Origin: Anthostomella pinea
Taxonomy: Eukaryota; Ascomycota; Sordariomycetes; Xylariales; Xylariaceae
Reading direction: 5' to 3'
DNA: 64,000 bases
Assembly (NCBI GenBank): GCA_963556695.1
Contig: CAUWAG010000003.1
Coordinates: 310,001-374,000, forward strand
Of this stretch, positions 44,752 to 56,794 are shown piece after piece (positions within the stretch are counted from its first letter, which is position 1; each line of letters opens with the position of its first letter). The translations under genes and the position numbers were made by a program. A model generated the notes under the pieces. The model did no database searches. It saw nothing but the letters and a program-made list of their open reading frames with translations, and was not told the origin of the DNA.

Positions 44752-46397
44752 TCAAGGTATTACGAACCCGATCCCACTCAATGCCTCTGTGTCCAGCCGG
44801 TTTTTCTTGTCGACTCCGCCAGAGATCGGGTTAGCTCGGTAGTTGAACAGGTAGTAATGTAGCTGGCCATCGCCAGGACCGAACTTGAGTTCCTCCAGGA
44901 ACAGGCCGTTGTCCATGAGCGAGAGTGCGTTGTAGACGTCAAACTTGTACTGCTTGCAGTATACCAACGAGTCCGAGATGAGTGCTTTGAGACGACCCTG
45001 AACCGCATCTTTGTCGGCGGGTATGGTGAGACCCGTTTCGGTGGCATAGTAGAACAGGTAAGCCGCCTTCACGTTCGAGTGCTTGGGATGGTTGATCACC
45101 GAGGACGCGAGACAGTAGAAAGAGACAAAATCCGTGATCTTCTTGTGCTCATCCTGCGCCGATAGTCAGTGGTGTCAGGCGTGCTTGTCAACAGCACAGA
45201 ACGTACCTCGACGACGTAGGTCCAGACGACCTGCTCTTCCAAGGCATTCTTCTTGTTATGCAAAAGCCAGTGCTCGACTTCTGACTTGTCAAACTCGGCG
45301 GCCATGTCGTACTTGGCCAGGTAGCGCGTGAGTAGATCCTGCACCGCAGCAACGTCCTTCTTCTGCATCTCCCTCAACCCCCGGAGCGAGGTGCGTTCCG
45401 GTACCGCGTATTTCTTGATCTGGAACTGAGGCTTGCTGTTAGGCGGCAAGGGGCTGAAACCGACATCGTAGAGCTTCTGCCAGTTGATGGCACGGTGATA
45501 GTAACGACATGTGCTGACAGGCCTGGGAAGGACGATGCCACCAGTGTAGATGGCCTGGAAGATGCCTTCCAGATTACATAACCGCGTTATCTCCTTAATC
45601 AGGACCGGGGCAAGACGCTTTGCGCGGAGCTTCTTGTGGATGCAGAGGAAGTTTACCTCGGAGGCATGGAGGACCTTGGTTCGGATGCGAAGCTCGACGG
45701 GAATGGCGGCGATGAAGGCGACGAGCTTCCTGGACTTGGCGGCCCGGACTCCGCGGTGCCACTCCTTCTTCCAGCCCGGAGGCATCATGGCCCTGGACGC
45801 GGTGGGTCAGCACACAGACGAGGAGGCAGGAGGGAGGAATGGGGCGCACCATTTCAGGATGCTGGGAGAATAGTTGAAGCGAAACATGGCCTCGTCGTCC
45901 TCGACATAGTGGCCGTTCAGGAGTTCCCACACCTCCTTCAGCTGGGCGTCGTCGAGGAGGTCCAAGGTACTCCACTCGAAGCCTTCATACATAGGCGCAG
46001 GGTCCTTGGGTACCTCGTCTACTGTCTGGACCTTGATGGGGCCTTCCTCGACGGTCTTGTTGGCGTCGGCCTCGTCGCCAAACTTGGGCACGGGCTGGGT
46101 GGCCCAGAACTTGTAGGCGCCCATGTCCTTGACGTTCTTTCCGCTCGAGGCCAGGCCGGTCATGATCTCCTGCAGGTCGAGATGCTTGAGGGCGTTGGCG
46201 GCGGCCTTGGGGTCGTCATCGCTGGCGCCGGCGAGCTCGTTGGCGAGGGCCGGGTTCAGGTCGAGGAGCTGGGAGACTTGGTCGTTGGACAGGCCATCGA
46301 GGGCCTTGTGCAGCTTCTTGGCAGCCTTCTCCTTGTCCTTCTCCTTGCCCTTTTCCTTCCCTTTGCCCTTGACGACGGGCTTGGACTCTTCGGCCAT
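44752..46397 (-). CDS. NMT1: Glycylpeptide N-tetradecanoyltransferase (NMT)
   Basis: Three exons (45850-46397, 45207-45792, 44752-45153) with introns of 57 and 52 bp encode 511 residues. Both signature motifs of N-myristoyltransferase are present: EVNFLCIHK (about 280) and KFGPGDG near the C-terminus. [33 protein letters not shown] and [19 protein letters not shown] also match. The enzyme transfers myristate from myristoyl-CoA to N-terminal glycine of proteins such as Arf GTPases and is essential in fungi. The N-terminal Lys-rich stretch ([15 protein letters not shown]) is the usual ribosome-binding region. The start [10 protein letters not shown] was chosen from this layout. The end GIGFVIP is slightly unusual. 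Confidence 0.93.
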
Positions 46398-47147
46398 GTC
46401 TGCGAGCTTCGGAATCGCGTGACGTTCAATGTTGGTGCTGGGCTGCGGGTTGCAAGTTGCGAGTTGCAAGTTGCAGCCAGGTTGCAATGTAGCTTGCAGG
46501 AGTCGGCCACCGCGGGGCACCTGGGAGCTTGAGATGGTGGGATGGGAGATGGGACCTTCTTGGCGGGGTACATGCCTCACATTACGATTATCGCAGTAGT
46601 CAGCATTATCGTTTTAGGCGTTTTATCTAACTATGCAGTACCATATCCAAACCCACGCCCCTTTGTGCCTTGTGGTAGCGGTATCCAGAATAAGGACCAG
46701 GGCCACAATAGGTGGCTATTGGTCTGTATTCTGGAAGTTGCTTGATTGAAAGAAGGGATGGGTGGTGTCCCCGTCCCAGAAGTAGCTATCATCCCAGTTG
46801 GGTACGAATCTGGTACAAACGGGTACCAGTTGGGCTCCAAGGTACCTTGTACCCTGGTCCGTGACCCATCCGTCATTGTGGCTGGAAAATGGGTTGAGGA
46901 GCCACACCTTTCTTATCACCAGACGGTATCCGAGGTATGCTTGTTCTCTCACAGCCCATCGTATTCATGAAAGAAGGAGGGGGAAAAAGAAGAAAAAACC
47001 GGACGCTTGTAGGCGGCCCATTCCACCCAGATTCTGTATATAGAAGAAGTACTCTACTACTCAGCATACGTACACCCTCGTCAATTTCCATCTAATACTG
47101 TCTACATGACCAATACAGTACTATGTGTTACAGCAATCAGTTACGAA
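46398..47147. other. Intergenic, no gene recognised
   Basis: The NMT upstream region, with a short direct repeat of GAGTTGCAAGTTGC near 46450-46480, followed by sequence with no motif-bearing frame. Confidence 0.5.
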
Positions 47148-48650
47148 TTAAGGAGACGTCGCATCTGTATCTGGCTCGAACGACCTCATGACAGCGAGCG
47201 CGACGGTCGAGGACAACATGACATCGTTATGCCCTGAGTTGGTCAGCATTGTCCTTAACCCTACAGGTCTGAAGTGGCTACTCACCTCCATAGGGTACCA
47301 ACTCTTCTCGAATAACCACGTTTGGATCCGACTTGGCGATTGCGACAAAGGTACCATCATCGCGGTTGACAGTGTTTTGCTTCTTCCAGGCAGAGAACTG
47401 CTTGTCGTCCAGATCTTGGCCAATGGTGGCATTGGCGGCAGACCTGAACAGCGCATCGCTCTGATAATATGGTATCTCCAGGTCATTTTTGGCATGGATC
47501 AGTGTCAGGCGTAGTCTCGCGCGTGTTAGGCTCACAAGATGAGCGAGCCGGTCGGCCGACTGCCACTTGTCGACGACGAAACCCTGGAAGAAGCGCAAAA
47601 CAGGCGGGAACGATCGCAGGGGCGACAGAACCGGGATGAAGCCAGCCGCGGTGTAGCTGCTGAGCAGATTGGGAAGATTTGAGAAGCCGGCGACAAGGAG
47701 GACGCCGGCAAACTCGACCCCCTGCATGGCAAAGTGTTCAGCTACACCACTCGTGACTGCGGTTCCAAGGCTCTGGCCCATGATGACAATGCGGCTGGCG
47801 GGGACGCGGGCGACATGCATGGCCCAATCTACGGCAGCAACACCATCGTGGATCAGGCCGGCTTCGGAAGGCGACCCGGTGGATTTGCCGAAGCCACGGT
47901 AGTCGATACTCAAAACATGGTAGTGCGAGGTGTCGGTCAGTGTATGGAAGTTGGCCGGTCTTATGGCCTGCGCAATGTGACCGGCGTTCTATGGGCCGAC
48001 AGTCAGTTGTCATGGCCTGGTAGTGGCAGGTGTTCACCTTGATCCGCTTACTCCGTGAACTGTGGACGGTTGTCAGTACACGCACGACACGGTGCTGTAG
48101 GAGGAATGACAGCAGGAATGACAGCGTACAAGAGACTATGAGACGAGCGTCCGGATCATGGCGGAGGATGTTGAAGGACTCGGTCTGAGTGATGTCTCGA
48201 GAGAAACCGGCAGGGGCAGCTTGAAGCTTTTCCTCGTGCTTCAGGTAGGTTGCAAGTGGTAATATGTGCCATGCGTAGATGGTTTCCCCATCGACAGTGT
48301 CAAGTGAGAACGGGGTCACCTGGTTTCCTACCACCACACCGGTCGTGTCAGTACCTTAGGGGCCGAATGCAATAAGAAGCTGAGAAGAGGGAACATTGCC
48401 TACTTGCAAAGCCCCAGTACTCGGGCCTGTCGATGTCATGCCAAAACAGGGTGTTGAATTTATGCGCATAGAGAAAGCTGACTTGCGCGGGTCAGTCAAC
48501 ACAAACATAGCTACATGGCGCATGGAAAGTTGCTTACTGCTTCTGGAAGAAAGGAAAGGCTCCCAGCAAGAGGAAGGTCACATAGAGGCTGACGGGGATG
48601 CCCAGGCTGACAGCGAGAGGAACTGCCCACTGCGAGGGGTGACGAGCCAT
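47148..48650 (-). CDS. ABHD12-like membrane alpha/beta hydrolase
   Basis: Several short introns join exons into one serine hydrolase. It starts MARHPSQWAVPLAVSLGI and continues into one membrane helix, then FLYAHKFNTLFWHDIDRPEY, NQVTPFSLDTVDGETIYAWH, the oxyanion motif FHGNAGHIAQ, YRGFGKSTGSPSEAG, the nucleophile elbow GQSLG (Ser), the acid in IHAKNDLEIPY, and the His in GHNDVML after the last intron. This is the layout of ABHD12/ABHD13-type lipases that act on monoacylglycerols or lysophospholipids at membranes. The first exon ends at 48538, and the last exon holds GHNDVML to the stop at 47148. The substrate is unknown. The start is the only ATG that places the membrane helix at the N-terminus. 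Confidence 0.83.
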
Positions 48651-49272
48651 GGAAGCGACAAAAGGCAACACAATTCGGATAGATGCAGTTGGAGATACAA
48701 GCAAGCCGCTTTGAATTCCTGTGTCGCTGAGGACCTGGACTAAGACTTCAACGAATGTGTGCAGATGCACGTGTACATGCAAGTACATGACTACATGTAA
48801 TTATTGCCGGCCTGTGGCGCAGCTGGAGGCTCAAGCTTGGATCACATCATGGCTGGGAACCCGAGAGCAGCTTGCCGCTAACCTTTAAAAGCTCCAAGCT
48901 CCAATTTAAGAGTCGCGACTCGCCCACCTCCCAGCCTCAAAGCCCCAAAGCAGACCCGCCGCCGTCCACAAGGTGCTGTCTGGTACCGGTACCTATTCCG
49001 ACATTCATTACCCACCTTTCTTTCCCATGCAATGCGCCCTCGCCTTGCCCTTCTCAACCTTCACCACATCAATTCGCCTTGATCACCTACACAGAGCGAG
49101 AAATTACACACATTTACTCAGTGCCAACAACATCTTACTCATTGACCATAACCGTCTCTAGGCCTTGGGTCGAGCCGACATTCACCGTCCACCGACCACC
49201 ATCTACCGCCAGTCGTCCGCCCTCGTCAGCCTCGCATGTCTCCATTTTATTGTTGAACCCCCCGTCGCCGCG
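48651..49272. promoter_or_regulatory. Divergent intergenic region before Swc3
   Basis: The head-to-head gap between the ABHD12-like gene (-) and Swc3 (+) must hold both promoters. The sequence just before 49273 is strongly C/T-rich on +, as is common at fungal transcription starts. The open frame across it (48872-49549) is a low-complexity Ser/Pro translation and not a gene. Confidence 0.5.
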
Positions 49273-51564
49273 ATGGAGAGAAAGCGAAAGCTGCCTGCGA
49301 GGGCTGCTGCGAGAGTCGATCACGTCAACAAGAAGCGTACCACCACCCCTCCCGAGCCGTCTGTCACGCCTTCACCCCCAGAACCTCTGTCCGTGCCCGT
49401 CCCTGTGCCCGACGCCGCCCCCGTCCCTGAAGAGCCTCAGCTGCCTAGGTCCATTCAAGCCGGCAATCCCCTACCTACCGTCGAGAACCCCCAGCCGGAT
49501 GACCTGCCTGCCAAAGACTATCAGTCAATACAAGAGAGGTACGCCGTGACTCGCACCCACGCCTGTCGCCTGTATCGCTGACCATCTCCCAGTGGTGTCC
49601 TGGCCGAGTCGCTTGCGAGATCGCGCCAGAAATGGATCAACGAAGGCATATTCGAAAAGTACTGGACGAAGCCCACCAAGCGGAAAGGCGTCAAGGAGGA
49701 GCCCAACAACCCTGCCAAGGATACCATGGCCAAGATTGGCCAGATCACCATCAACGTCGAACCCTACCAGCTCGAGGCTACCATGTTCGCCGTCAAAGAC
49801 CCCAAGCTCTCACCCACCACCAACTCTACCTTCAGACCCGTCATGCAGTATGGTCCTCCCAACGGTGTCATGCCTCTTCCGCCGAAGCCCGGCACCCCGT
49901 CCTCCCTCCCGCCTGCACCGCCAGTGCAAGCTTCGCCTTCCCAGCCTCCAGCTCCGTCGCAGGCGCCACCACAGTCTACCCCACGACAACAACCGCAGCA
50001 GCAGCAGCAGCAGTCACCGCCACCGTCGGCACCGGCACTGGCCACGCCTCAGCCCTTGACGCAACCGCCGCAACCTTCCTCGGCTCACCCACAGTCCCAA
50101 TATTTCGAACCTCACCGGCCCCCGTCGTCGGCGGCTATGAGTAAGCCTCTGGCTTCACCCCGTGGTCTCGAGTCCGTGCTTGCTGCTCCCCAACGTTCTC
50201 CTGCGCCCGGTCCCACCATTGCACCCCCTCAACCACCGCCGCCATCCCATGCAAACGGCCCCTCTCAACCTGGCATGACTATGAACCGTCCCCTGCATGC
50301 GCCAAGCCCAACCGCAGCTCCAGCTGGACCTGGCCCGGCGCTTCCACCGGGTGCCAAACCGACGGCCCCGACAGCCCCCGGTGCCGATCCCATCATTGTG
50401 ACCCTGGCCGAGAAAGCTTCCGAGGATCCCCATCTTCGCGATCTGATGAAGCGAGTGGCGGTTGGGGAAGCTGCTCCGCCCGAGCTGGCACATTTCCAGA
50501 GGATTATCGATCAAATCACTATCGAGTATAAGAAAAAGGGAGGACAACAGGGGCCCTCAGCGGATAGACTGATTGTCGATGGAAAGACGGTCAAATACTT
50601 TGCCGACGAAGTCCGCACGATATTAGATATAGTTCTGGCCTCAAACCCGCAGCAGCGGTCTATTGGTTTGCGGCCCCCTCCGGGCAGCGACCCCTTGGTC
50701 ATTCTGCTGGTCAAGGAGGCGCTGGACAAGCCCACTACGAGAGATATGGTCCGACGGGTAGCCGAAGGAAGGACCAAATTTTCGGACGCTCTCGAGCTCA
50801 AGTCCATTCTGGACAAGCTGAAGGATATGGTGGTCAAGGAGACGGCCAAAGACCAGCAAGCAACACTTGCCACTCCACAACTACCAGCTTCCCTTACCAA
50901 CGGGATCGAACCTCCTAGTGGTGCCCCGAATGGAATCGGTCCGAGAAAATCGTCAGTCAGTGGCGTGGCTCATTCTCCGAATGCGCCGGCCTCGCAGCAA
51001 GCTTTGCGCTCGAAGGGACCACTCCCATCCGTGAAATCTGATATATCAGCTATCGTACTCGAGTTTTCCAGTGGCACAGGTGACAGGTATATGTTTCCCA
51101 AATACAGCATTCTCGAGTATTCTGCAGGAGGTTCCCAGGTGATTGCGTCCTTTCTGATAGTTCGCAAGGGGAGCAGGCTGGAATACGGGGGAGATCCAAC
51201 TTTGGATTATTACCAGCCCATGACGATTCGGATATCATCGCATTCGGGAAAGCACCTTGAAAACTTGGCCCGGGTTGTGGCCCCTCAAGACGAGGTGCGC
51301 CGATACATGGACGACGTCATGGACAACATGACGCGAGCCGAGTTTGTGCTTCTGGCCATGCGCCTTCCGAGAGCCGAGAAGGAGGACCAGATTGATGACC
51401 AGTCTGATACGCCAAGGGCCGAGCTGTCGCAACAGCCTCCGCAGCCGGGTGTGCTCTGGGATGTCAGGCCGACGCCCCTTCCCACGGCCCCGCCGAACGC
51501 TTTGGCAAACCCACCCCCTAGTGAGGATGCACAGTATCAGGGCTTCATCACCACTGTAAGTTAA
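49273..51564 (+). CDS. SWC3: SWR1-complex subunit Swc3
   Basis: Exons 49273-49538 and 49593-51564, with a 54-bp intron, encode 745 residues. The N-terminal Swc3 domain is clear: MERKRKLPARAAARVDHVNK, PTVENPQPDDLPAKDYQSIQ, ESGVLAESLARSRQKWINEG, IFEKYWTKPTKRKG and MAKIGQITINVEPYQLEATM. Swc3 belongs to the SWR1 chromatin remodeller, which places histone H2A.Z in nucleosomes. A Pro/Gln-rich linker (with QPQQQQQQS) follows. A second conserved part has ADEVRTILDIVLASNP and VLEFSSGTGDRYMFPKYSIL. The stop codon lies inside a perfect donor site (ACTGTAAGTTAAG), so a further 3' exon is possible. Confidence 0.87.
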
Positions 51565-51898
51565 GAAGGAGACAAGGGATAGAAGACGCTCATGACTGCT
51601 GGCGTGATGTATCCTGGGACCCTGAGAGATCAGGATGACCCTGTGTTCTTTATTCATCGTGGGATTCGTACCAGGTGCATACCTGGCAGACGCTATCTTA
51701 TTTTCATGACTTGGTTGGGGGAGTTAGCAAATATCAGATACCTAGGACTTGGCGGTTAGGCGTAACGCCCAAGATGCGAAATGAGATTTATACATGATGC
51801 AATGGATGTCGGCAGACGCCTGGCACTTTACGTTACGCACAATTGCCACGTGCGGTTCCAAGCTTTCCAGTGAATGCCCAAGTTATGCGTTGACCTGC
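51565..51898. other. Convergent intergenic region
   Basis: The tail-to-tail gap between Swc3 (+) and the hydrolase (-). No gene recognised. It presumably holds both polyadenylation regions. Confidence 0.5.
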
Positions 51899-53287
51899 CT
51901 AACAGCCATCGAATTCCTCTCCCTTCGCGCACATGTCGGCGATAAGCTCGTTGAACCACTGCGTCCGCTCCATGATAGGAGCGTGTCCCATGCCGTCGAC
52001 GACAAGGCCCTTTCCGGGCCGCAGCTGGTCGATCAGCTTCCGGCCATGCGGCGTGGAGATGACTCTGTCTTCGGTGCCGTGCAAGACGAGGATCCTCTCC
52101 CTGCCCACCCTGTCGCCGAGCTCGGCCAGCTGCTCGGCCGTCTTGCGGTGCCAGCCGGCGGCGACGACCTGCATCAGGAAACCGGCCTTGGTGAAGCCGT
52201 CGCGGTCGCGCTGCTTGGCCACCTCCTGCGCCGCGAAGCGCGCGTAGTTGCTCTCGAACTTGCGGTACCCGCCCTCGGGGACGCGGCATCGCGGGACCGA
52301 GGCGTCGGGCAGGATGGCTTTGTCGGGCTGCGCGAGCCAGTCGGCGGGAAAGAGGGCGTCGGCTGCGTAGGCGACGGTGCGGTCGAGGCTGCGAATGGGC
52401 GGGAGGGTCAGTGGTCACGGGTTATGTTGTGAGGTGGATACCGGGACCTGAATCAGGGGAAGGGGTCAGGGGAAGGGGTCAGAGGGTGGTGCATAGGAGA
52501 GGAAGGAAAGGAGCCTGGAGCCGTGTGAACCGGGTCCGGAACAGAGATGCAGAGTCTCAAGTACTAACCTCTTGGGCAGTAGCATGATGATGCGATTCGT
52601 CATATTCTCCACGAAGCCGGTGGTGTTTTCGATGGCGGCAGCCGTGCAGATCAGACTCAGGCTGCTGATACGGTTGGGAACGGCATAGGCCAACTCCTGC
52701 GCGATCATGCCGCCCATGCTGAGCCCGACGACGTGCAGCTGGCGCTCCTGGGTCCAGCCGAGGTGCGCCAACACCTCGAGGAGATCGGACGCCATGGCCG
52801 ACGTGCTGTACCGCGCCAGCGGCTTGTCGGAGCTGCCGACGCCGCGGTTGTCGAGGATCAGCACCGAGTACTTGCTGCTGTGGGTGTGGCCAAAGTGCAT
52901 GGTCTGGCGCTGGTACGAGGTCTTGAAGACGCCCATACCACTAATAAACTGGACTCACAGCGTCGGTGAGCACTACTGTACTGTGTATCTGTGACACATC
53001 GGGGCTGAGCACTTGCTCCCTCCCAGTGGAAGGTTCCTGATGTTGGTATATTTATCTGTGAGAATGGCGAAACCTACGACGAGCCTTATGGGGCCGTCAC
53101 CATGGACTTCCCAGCTGATGTTGAAAGGTCCGCCTCGGCCGGCGGCAACGGGCAGGAATCCGCTCTGATGTGGCTCCAGTTGCCACATGGCAGTTGGGAA
53201 AGCATCGCTTTGGGCGACCTCCTCGACGGAGGGGAACGTCGCTGTCACCGGCCTGGATGATACGTCAGTACTAGGGAAAGTAGTCAT
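51899..53287 (-). CDS. Alpha/beta hydrolase (epoxide hydrolase/esterase-like)
   Basis: Three exons (53078-53287, 52569-52948, 51899-52388) give 359 residues with consistent frames. Text: MTTFPSTDVSSRPVTATFPS, VFISGMGVFKTSYQRQT, YSVLILDNRGVGSSDKP, nucleophile elbow VVGLSMGGMIAQELA (Ser), acid in VLHGTEDRVISTPHG and base in VDGMGHAPIMERTQW. All three catalytic residues of the alpha/beta hydrolase-1 family are present. There is no signal peptide or membrane helix, so it is probably cytosolic. A second ATG-containing frame further upstream (MCLPTYN) is open, but the chosen start gives the usual length. The substrate is unknown. Confidence 0.82.
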
Positions 53288-53953
53288 ATTATATGTAGGG
53301 AGGCACATAATTGATCTAGAAGGCGGAGAGCTGGGGAAGGGGGTATGTACGATGCACTTACATTTAATACCTTGCGTGTCTACCTGGACTCGGTACACTC
53401 TGCCTAACGGGTTAATCAGATGGTTCTTGAAAGGACCCGCGCGGTGCACACGAATATCTAACACGAGAATGTAAACGATGGGCCGTCTATATACTCCTGA
53501 AAATGGGGTTTATCGTGTTCAACTCTCGGGTGGGATGTTCAAGACATGGAGGATGAGCTTCAAGTTCCTCGGCAACATGTGGCGCACCTTGGCAGGTACA
53601 TAACTTGCCTAATTGCGCAGAGTTATCCCTGCGCTATGCAATAACCGGGCGCTTCCCAACGGCGCGAGCATCGTGACAAGTCACAAATCTGAACAGACAA
53701 CAAATAACAGTAGCACGTTAGATTCGCATGACCCGAAAGAGCTTGATGACACCGATAAAACAGCTTGATGATCACAGCTGATAATTAGAAAATAGGGTAT
53801 CTGCCAGAAAGTGAACCAATGTATCTATCCGCCACCGTACGCCGTCCGTTGAAAGCCAATAGGTTTAGGTAGCTGAGAGGCAAGGAAACCGGCAATGCAT
53901 TACAACACGATTTTCAACCTCTGTGAAAGGCAGACTCCGAAAGCTCTGTCCCA
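53288..53953. other. Intergenic, no gene recognised
   Basis: The promoter side of the hydrolase and 3' side of the M50B gene, moderately AT-rich. No motif-bearing frame. Confidence 0.5.
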
Positions 53954-54883
53954 TTAATGTGTGGGTAGAAACTTATTGGAGTCATCTTCCTGCTCGGCGA
54001 AGGTCTGAGGAAAGGCTGCAATACCGGCGACGATGCCGGCAGCCATGAACAGAACTGAAATGATGGACCAGATGACGCCCCAGCACTGAGAAGAACCTCC
54101 GTATCGCTTGGCGAAGATGCTGGCGTCGGAGCTGTTGACTTTGCGGAGGATGAGATCATCACACTGTTGGCTTATCAGCATATTCACGTTCCTCATGATA
54201 CCTTAAGGCACAACGACTTACGATATCCCACACGCTGTACAGCGAGCTCATGACACCAATGAACAGGACGACAAAGCGCAAGGCCTCGGCATGGACGATG
54301 AACCAGCAAGCGACCAGCAGCCCGACGGCGAGGAGGATGGTCAAGATGGTCAGCCAGTCTTTCTTGCCCACCACAGTGTGAGCAGGAAACAGGGGGCCAG
54401 CACGAGACTGGCGATCTTGCTGGCGACGATGTCGAAGCCGCAGAAGATGAGCAGTGCGCCGATGAGCGACGAGCCCAGATAGCCGGCAGGCAGGGTGATG
54501 GCGCTCTTGCCGCCGACCATGTGCGTGACACCGCCCTCCCGCGGGTCGAGCGAAATAGACTTAACGCGGCCTCCGGTGCAGCAGGCGGTGATGGCGTGAC
54601 CGAATTCGTGGAAGGCGATGACCAGCATCTTGAAGGGCCACAAGGACCAGCGGACATAGGGGACGTTCCACAGGATGGCGATGACGACGACGTAGAGGGC
54701 GATGATGCCTAGCGTGACCTTTTGAGAGTCGCTTGTTACGGCGAGGTCCCGGCTGGCGAGCTCCGCAACGTGCGGGCCGGCGGCCACGACGGCGGCCACG
54801 ACGGCGGCCACGACGGCGGCCCTGGCGCTCCGGACCAGGTGGTCGGTGAAGTAGGGTCCGGTATTTGCGTGGACGGGGGCCAT
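53954..54883 (-). pseudogene. Peptidase M50B-like membrane protein, 1-nt frameshift
   Basis: Two exons (54222-54883 and 53954-54163) separated by a 58-bp intron encode a multi-pass membrane protein. The zinc-binding motif HEFGHAITACCTGG, with the HExxH pattern as HEFGH, marks the M50B-like family. GGKSAITLPAGYLGSSLIGA, LTLWWA, WLTILTILLAVGLLVACWF and GVMSSLYSVWDICDDLILRK follow. Between LTLWWA and KKDWLTIL the frame must shift: the run CCC at 54367-54369 (GGG on -) needs one more base to restore WWGKKDW. Adding it would give 290 residues. The cause is either a real disabling deletion or a homopolymer error in the assembly. Near the start three 12-bp repeats encode Ala/Val pairs. The function in fungi is not established. 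Confidence 0.75.
54779..54822 (-). repeat. 12-bp coding tandem repeat
   Basis: Three and a half copies of GGCGGCCACGAC lie inside the M50B-like gene and encode AAVV repeats just before its first membrane segments. Confidence 0.75.
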
Positions 54884-56243
54884 GGCGAATGGAAACGAAT
54901 GTAGGTAGGTAGGCAGGGAGGAACGAGTGTCGATGGTTGTCTGTACGAGTAATGAAACAACACAGTAACTAACGATTAACAAAAGGAGAAGGTCACATGT
55001 CTGGAGGAGTGCTCTGAGGTTCATGCGCTTCTCAAACAGTGAAATTATTATTAGAGGCTACCTTCTTAGCACTGCCAGGGATGACATGGTCAGGTGGGCT
55101 GAGGCTGTCTTGGCTGAGGCTGTCTTGGCTGAGGCTGTCTTGGCTGGCCCACGACTGCTGTTATGAGTTGGGAGGTTGCTGAGACAAGGAATGCAACGGT
55201 CACTTATAAGTTATCCGTTGCCGTGTTCCGTGTTTCGTGTTTCGCGTTTCAGTCTTCCTTTTGTCTCCTGTATCAAACTTATCACCACGACATTTGCTGC
55301 GCCTCTTTCTATAGGTAACTACAGTGGCGTCAGTCCCACGCGTCCTCTCTACGCGTGTGAACATCACTTTGCTCTAGGTGTAGAGGGAGTTGCCGCATAT
55401 AGGTAGCCAAGGTAAGTTTTCTCAACGCGAAGAGAAACTTCACCTCGATCTGTTCTGCATTGCACACTTTGAGATCATCATGCGTCCCAATCAAGTCTGC
55501 GATCCACCGCATTCCCAGCTGATGGTTCACTGGTTGATACGTCCTCGCCAGAGTTGACCATCACCACGACAGATAAGTCAAGAGTCAAGAATGGGCGAGA
55601 CCTTTTGGCTTCGTCATTGAGCCAGCAGAGGTCGCAGCCGAGTCCGCACCTTGTCTGCTATACGGGGCGCACTTTACCATACCAACTACTGCCAAGGTGA
55701 CGAATGGAGGCTCGACAAGTCGTCTGTAGTGAGACATATCACAAGGGCTGTGGCGAGGTAGATCACCGCCGACACCTTCGTGGACCTTCTATGGACCAAG
55801 CACAACCTCCATCCAGCGATGCAGCCACCGTCCAGCACTCCTGCCACATATATGTAGCGGATACGAGCCCCTAATATAGGTCTCCAGGCGATTATACCTC
55901 CAGATTGCAGATTGGATGAATGGCAGCCAACCGCGATAGGCAACGGCATCCATTGGACCGCCAAGTCATGCATGCCGTCACACATCAGCAACGGTAAGAT
56001 CCGGTACGATGATGTTAACGTGGCCGCAGGTCAAGCAGGGCAAATGATAAGGTACCTATGACCCAGTTGGGCAATGTCTTGAATCAGACCAAACTTCGAC
56101 GTCAACCGACTTGTCTGTGAAGGATATATAAGTAGACTGTCTCTAGCTCGGAACAAAGCACTCACCCAGGCTTCCACGTCGACTCGCATTGCCTCACTTA
56201 CACCATACTCTCGTTCAAATCCAACTTGACAAGTGCTCCAAAC
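54884..56243. other. Intergenic; 15-bp tandem repeat
   Basis: Divergent gap of 1.36 kb between the M50B-like gene (-) and the secreted-protein gene (+). At about 55097-55145 a unit GGCTGAGGCTGTCTT is repeated three times. No other frame with motifs is seen. Confidence 0.55.
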
Positions 56244-56794
56244 ATGAAGGTGTCATCGACGACGACAGGCACAATACTTGCCAGCTTCTTCGTAGCGGCC
56301 AGTCCCACGGACGCCCAAGGCTACGGAAGCCGCCCTCTCTTCGCTGTCTCCAGGTTCTCGGCCGGTGCGACGCCGCACTCTTCTATCGGATAGTGAGTAG
56401 ACAGAGCTCAAGAGGCCACAAGAGATGGTGTGACTGATGAAGCGAAAGCATCGAGCTCACCTGGTCCTACTCTCCGGGGGCCAACGCTTCGACGTGCCGC
56501 GCCAGTCCGGCAACGTACCAGGTCTTCCCTTCGGTCGAGCAGACGCCATGCAACGATCCGGCAACGTCGTTCAACCTGACCATGAGGGCGGATGGCGGTG
56601 CCGACCTGGAGCTCTGGTATGAGCCACGCTCGGGTGCGTCGGCCTACGGCATCCACGGCATCAAGGCCGAGGAGATTGTCTGGGCAAATCAGGAATCTCC
56701 CACAGGAATCGTGCAGGTATACGCGGGCATGCAGAACTTCACGGTCAGGGCAATTCATCCTGAAGTGAGGAACACGGTGTCGCTGGGTTTTTGA
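56244..56794 (+). CDS. Small secreted protein, unknown function
   Basis: Exons 56244-56392 and 56449-56794 join over a 56-bp intron (GTGAGT...CGAAAG) and give 164 residues. The N-terminus MKVSSTTTGTILASFFVAAS has the form of a signal peptide, with likely cleavage near SPTDAQG. The mature chain has a single Cys pair (STCRAS and TPCNDP) and several Asn-x-Thr/Ser sites (NAS, NLT, NFT). Motifs: IELTWSYSPGANAST, LELWYEPRSGASAYG, EEIVWANQESPTG. No known domain is recognised. It could be an apoplastic or cell-wall protein, and the size is in the range of effectors, which is an inference only. Confidence 0.7.

Noticed and set aside
45636..46532. 298-codon + strand frame
   Set aside because: Antisense of N-myristoyltransferase, whose signatures are on -.
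48872..49549. 225-codon Ser/Pro-rich + strand frame
   Set aside because: Low-complexity and overlaps the Swc3 first exon in another frame.
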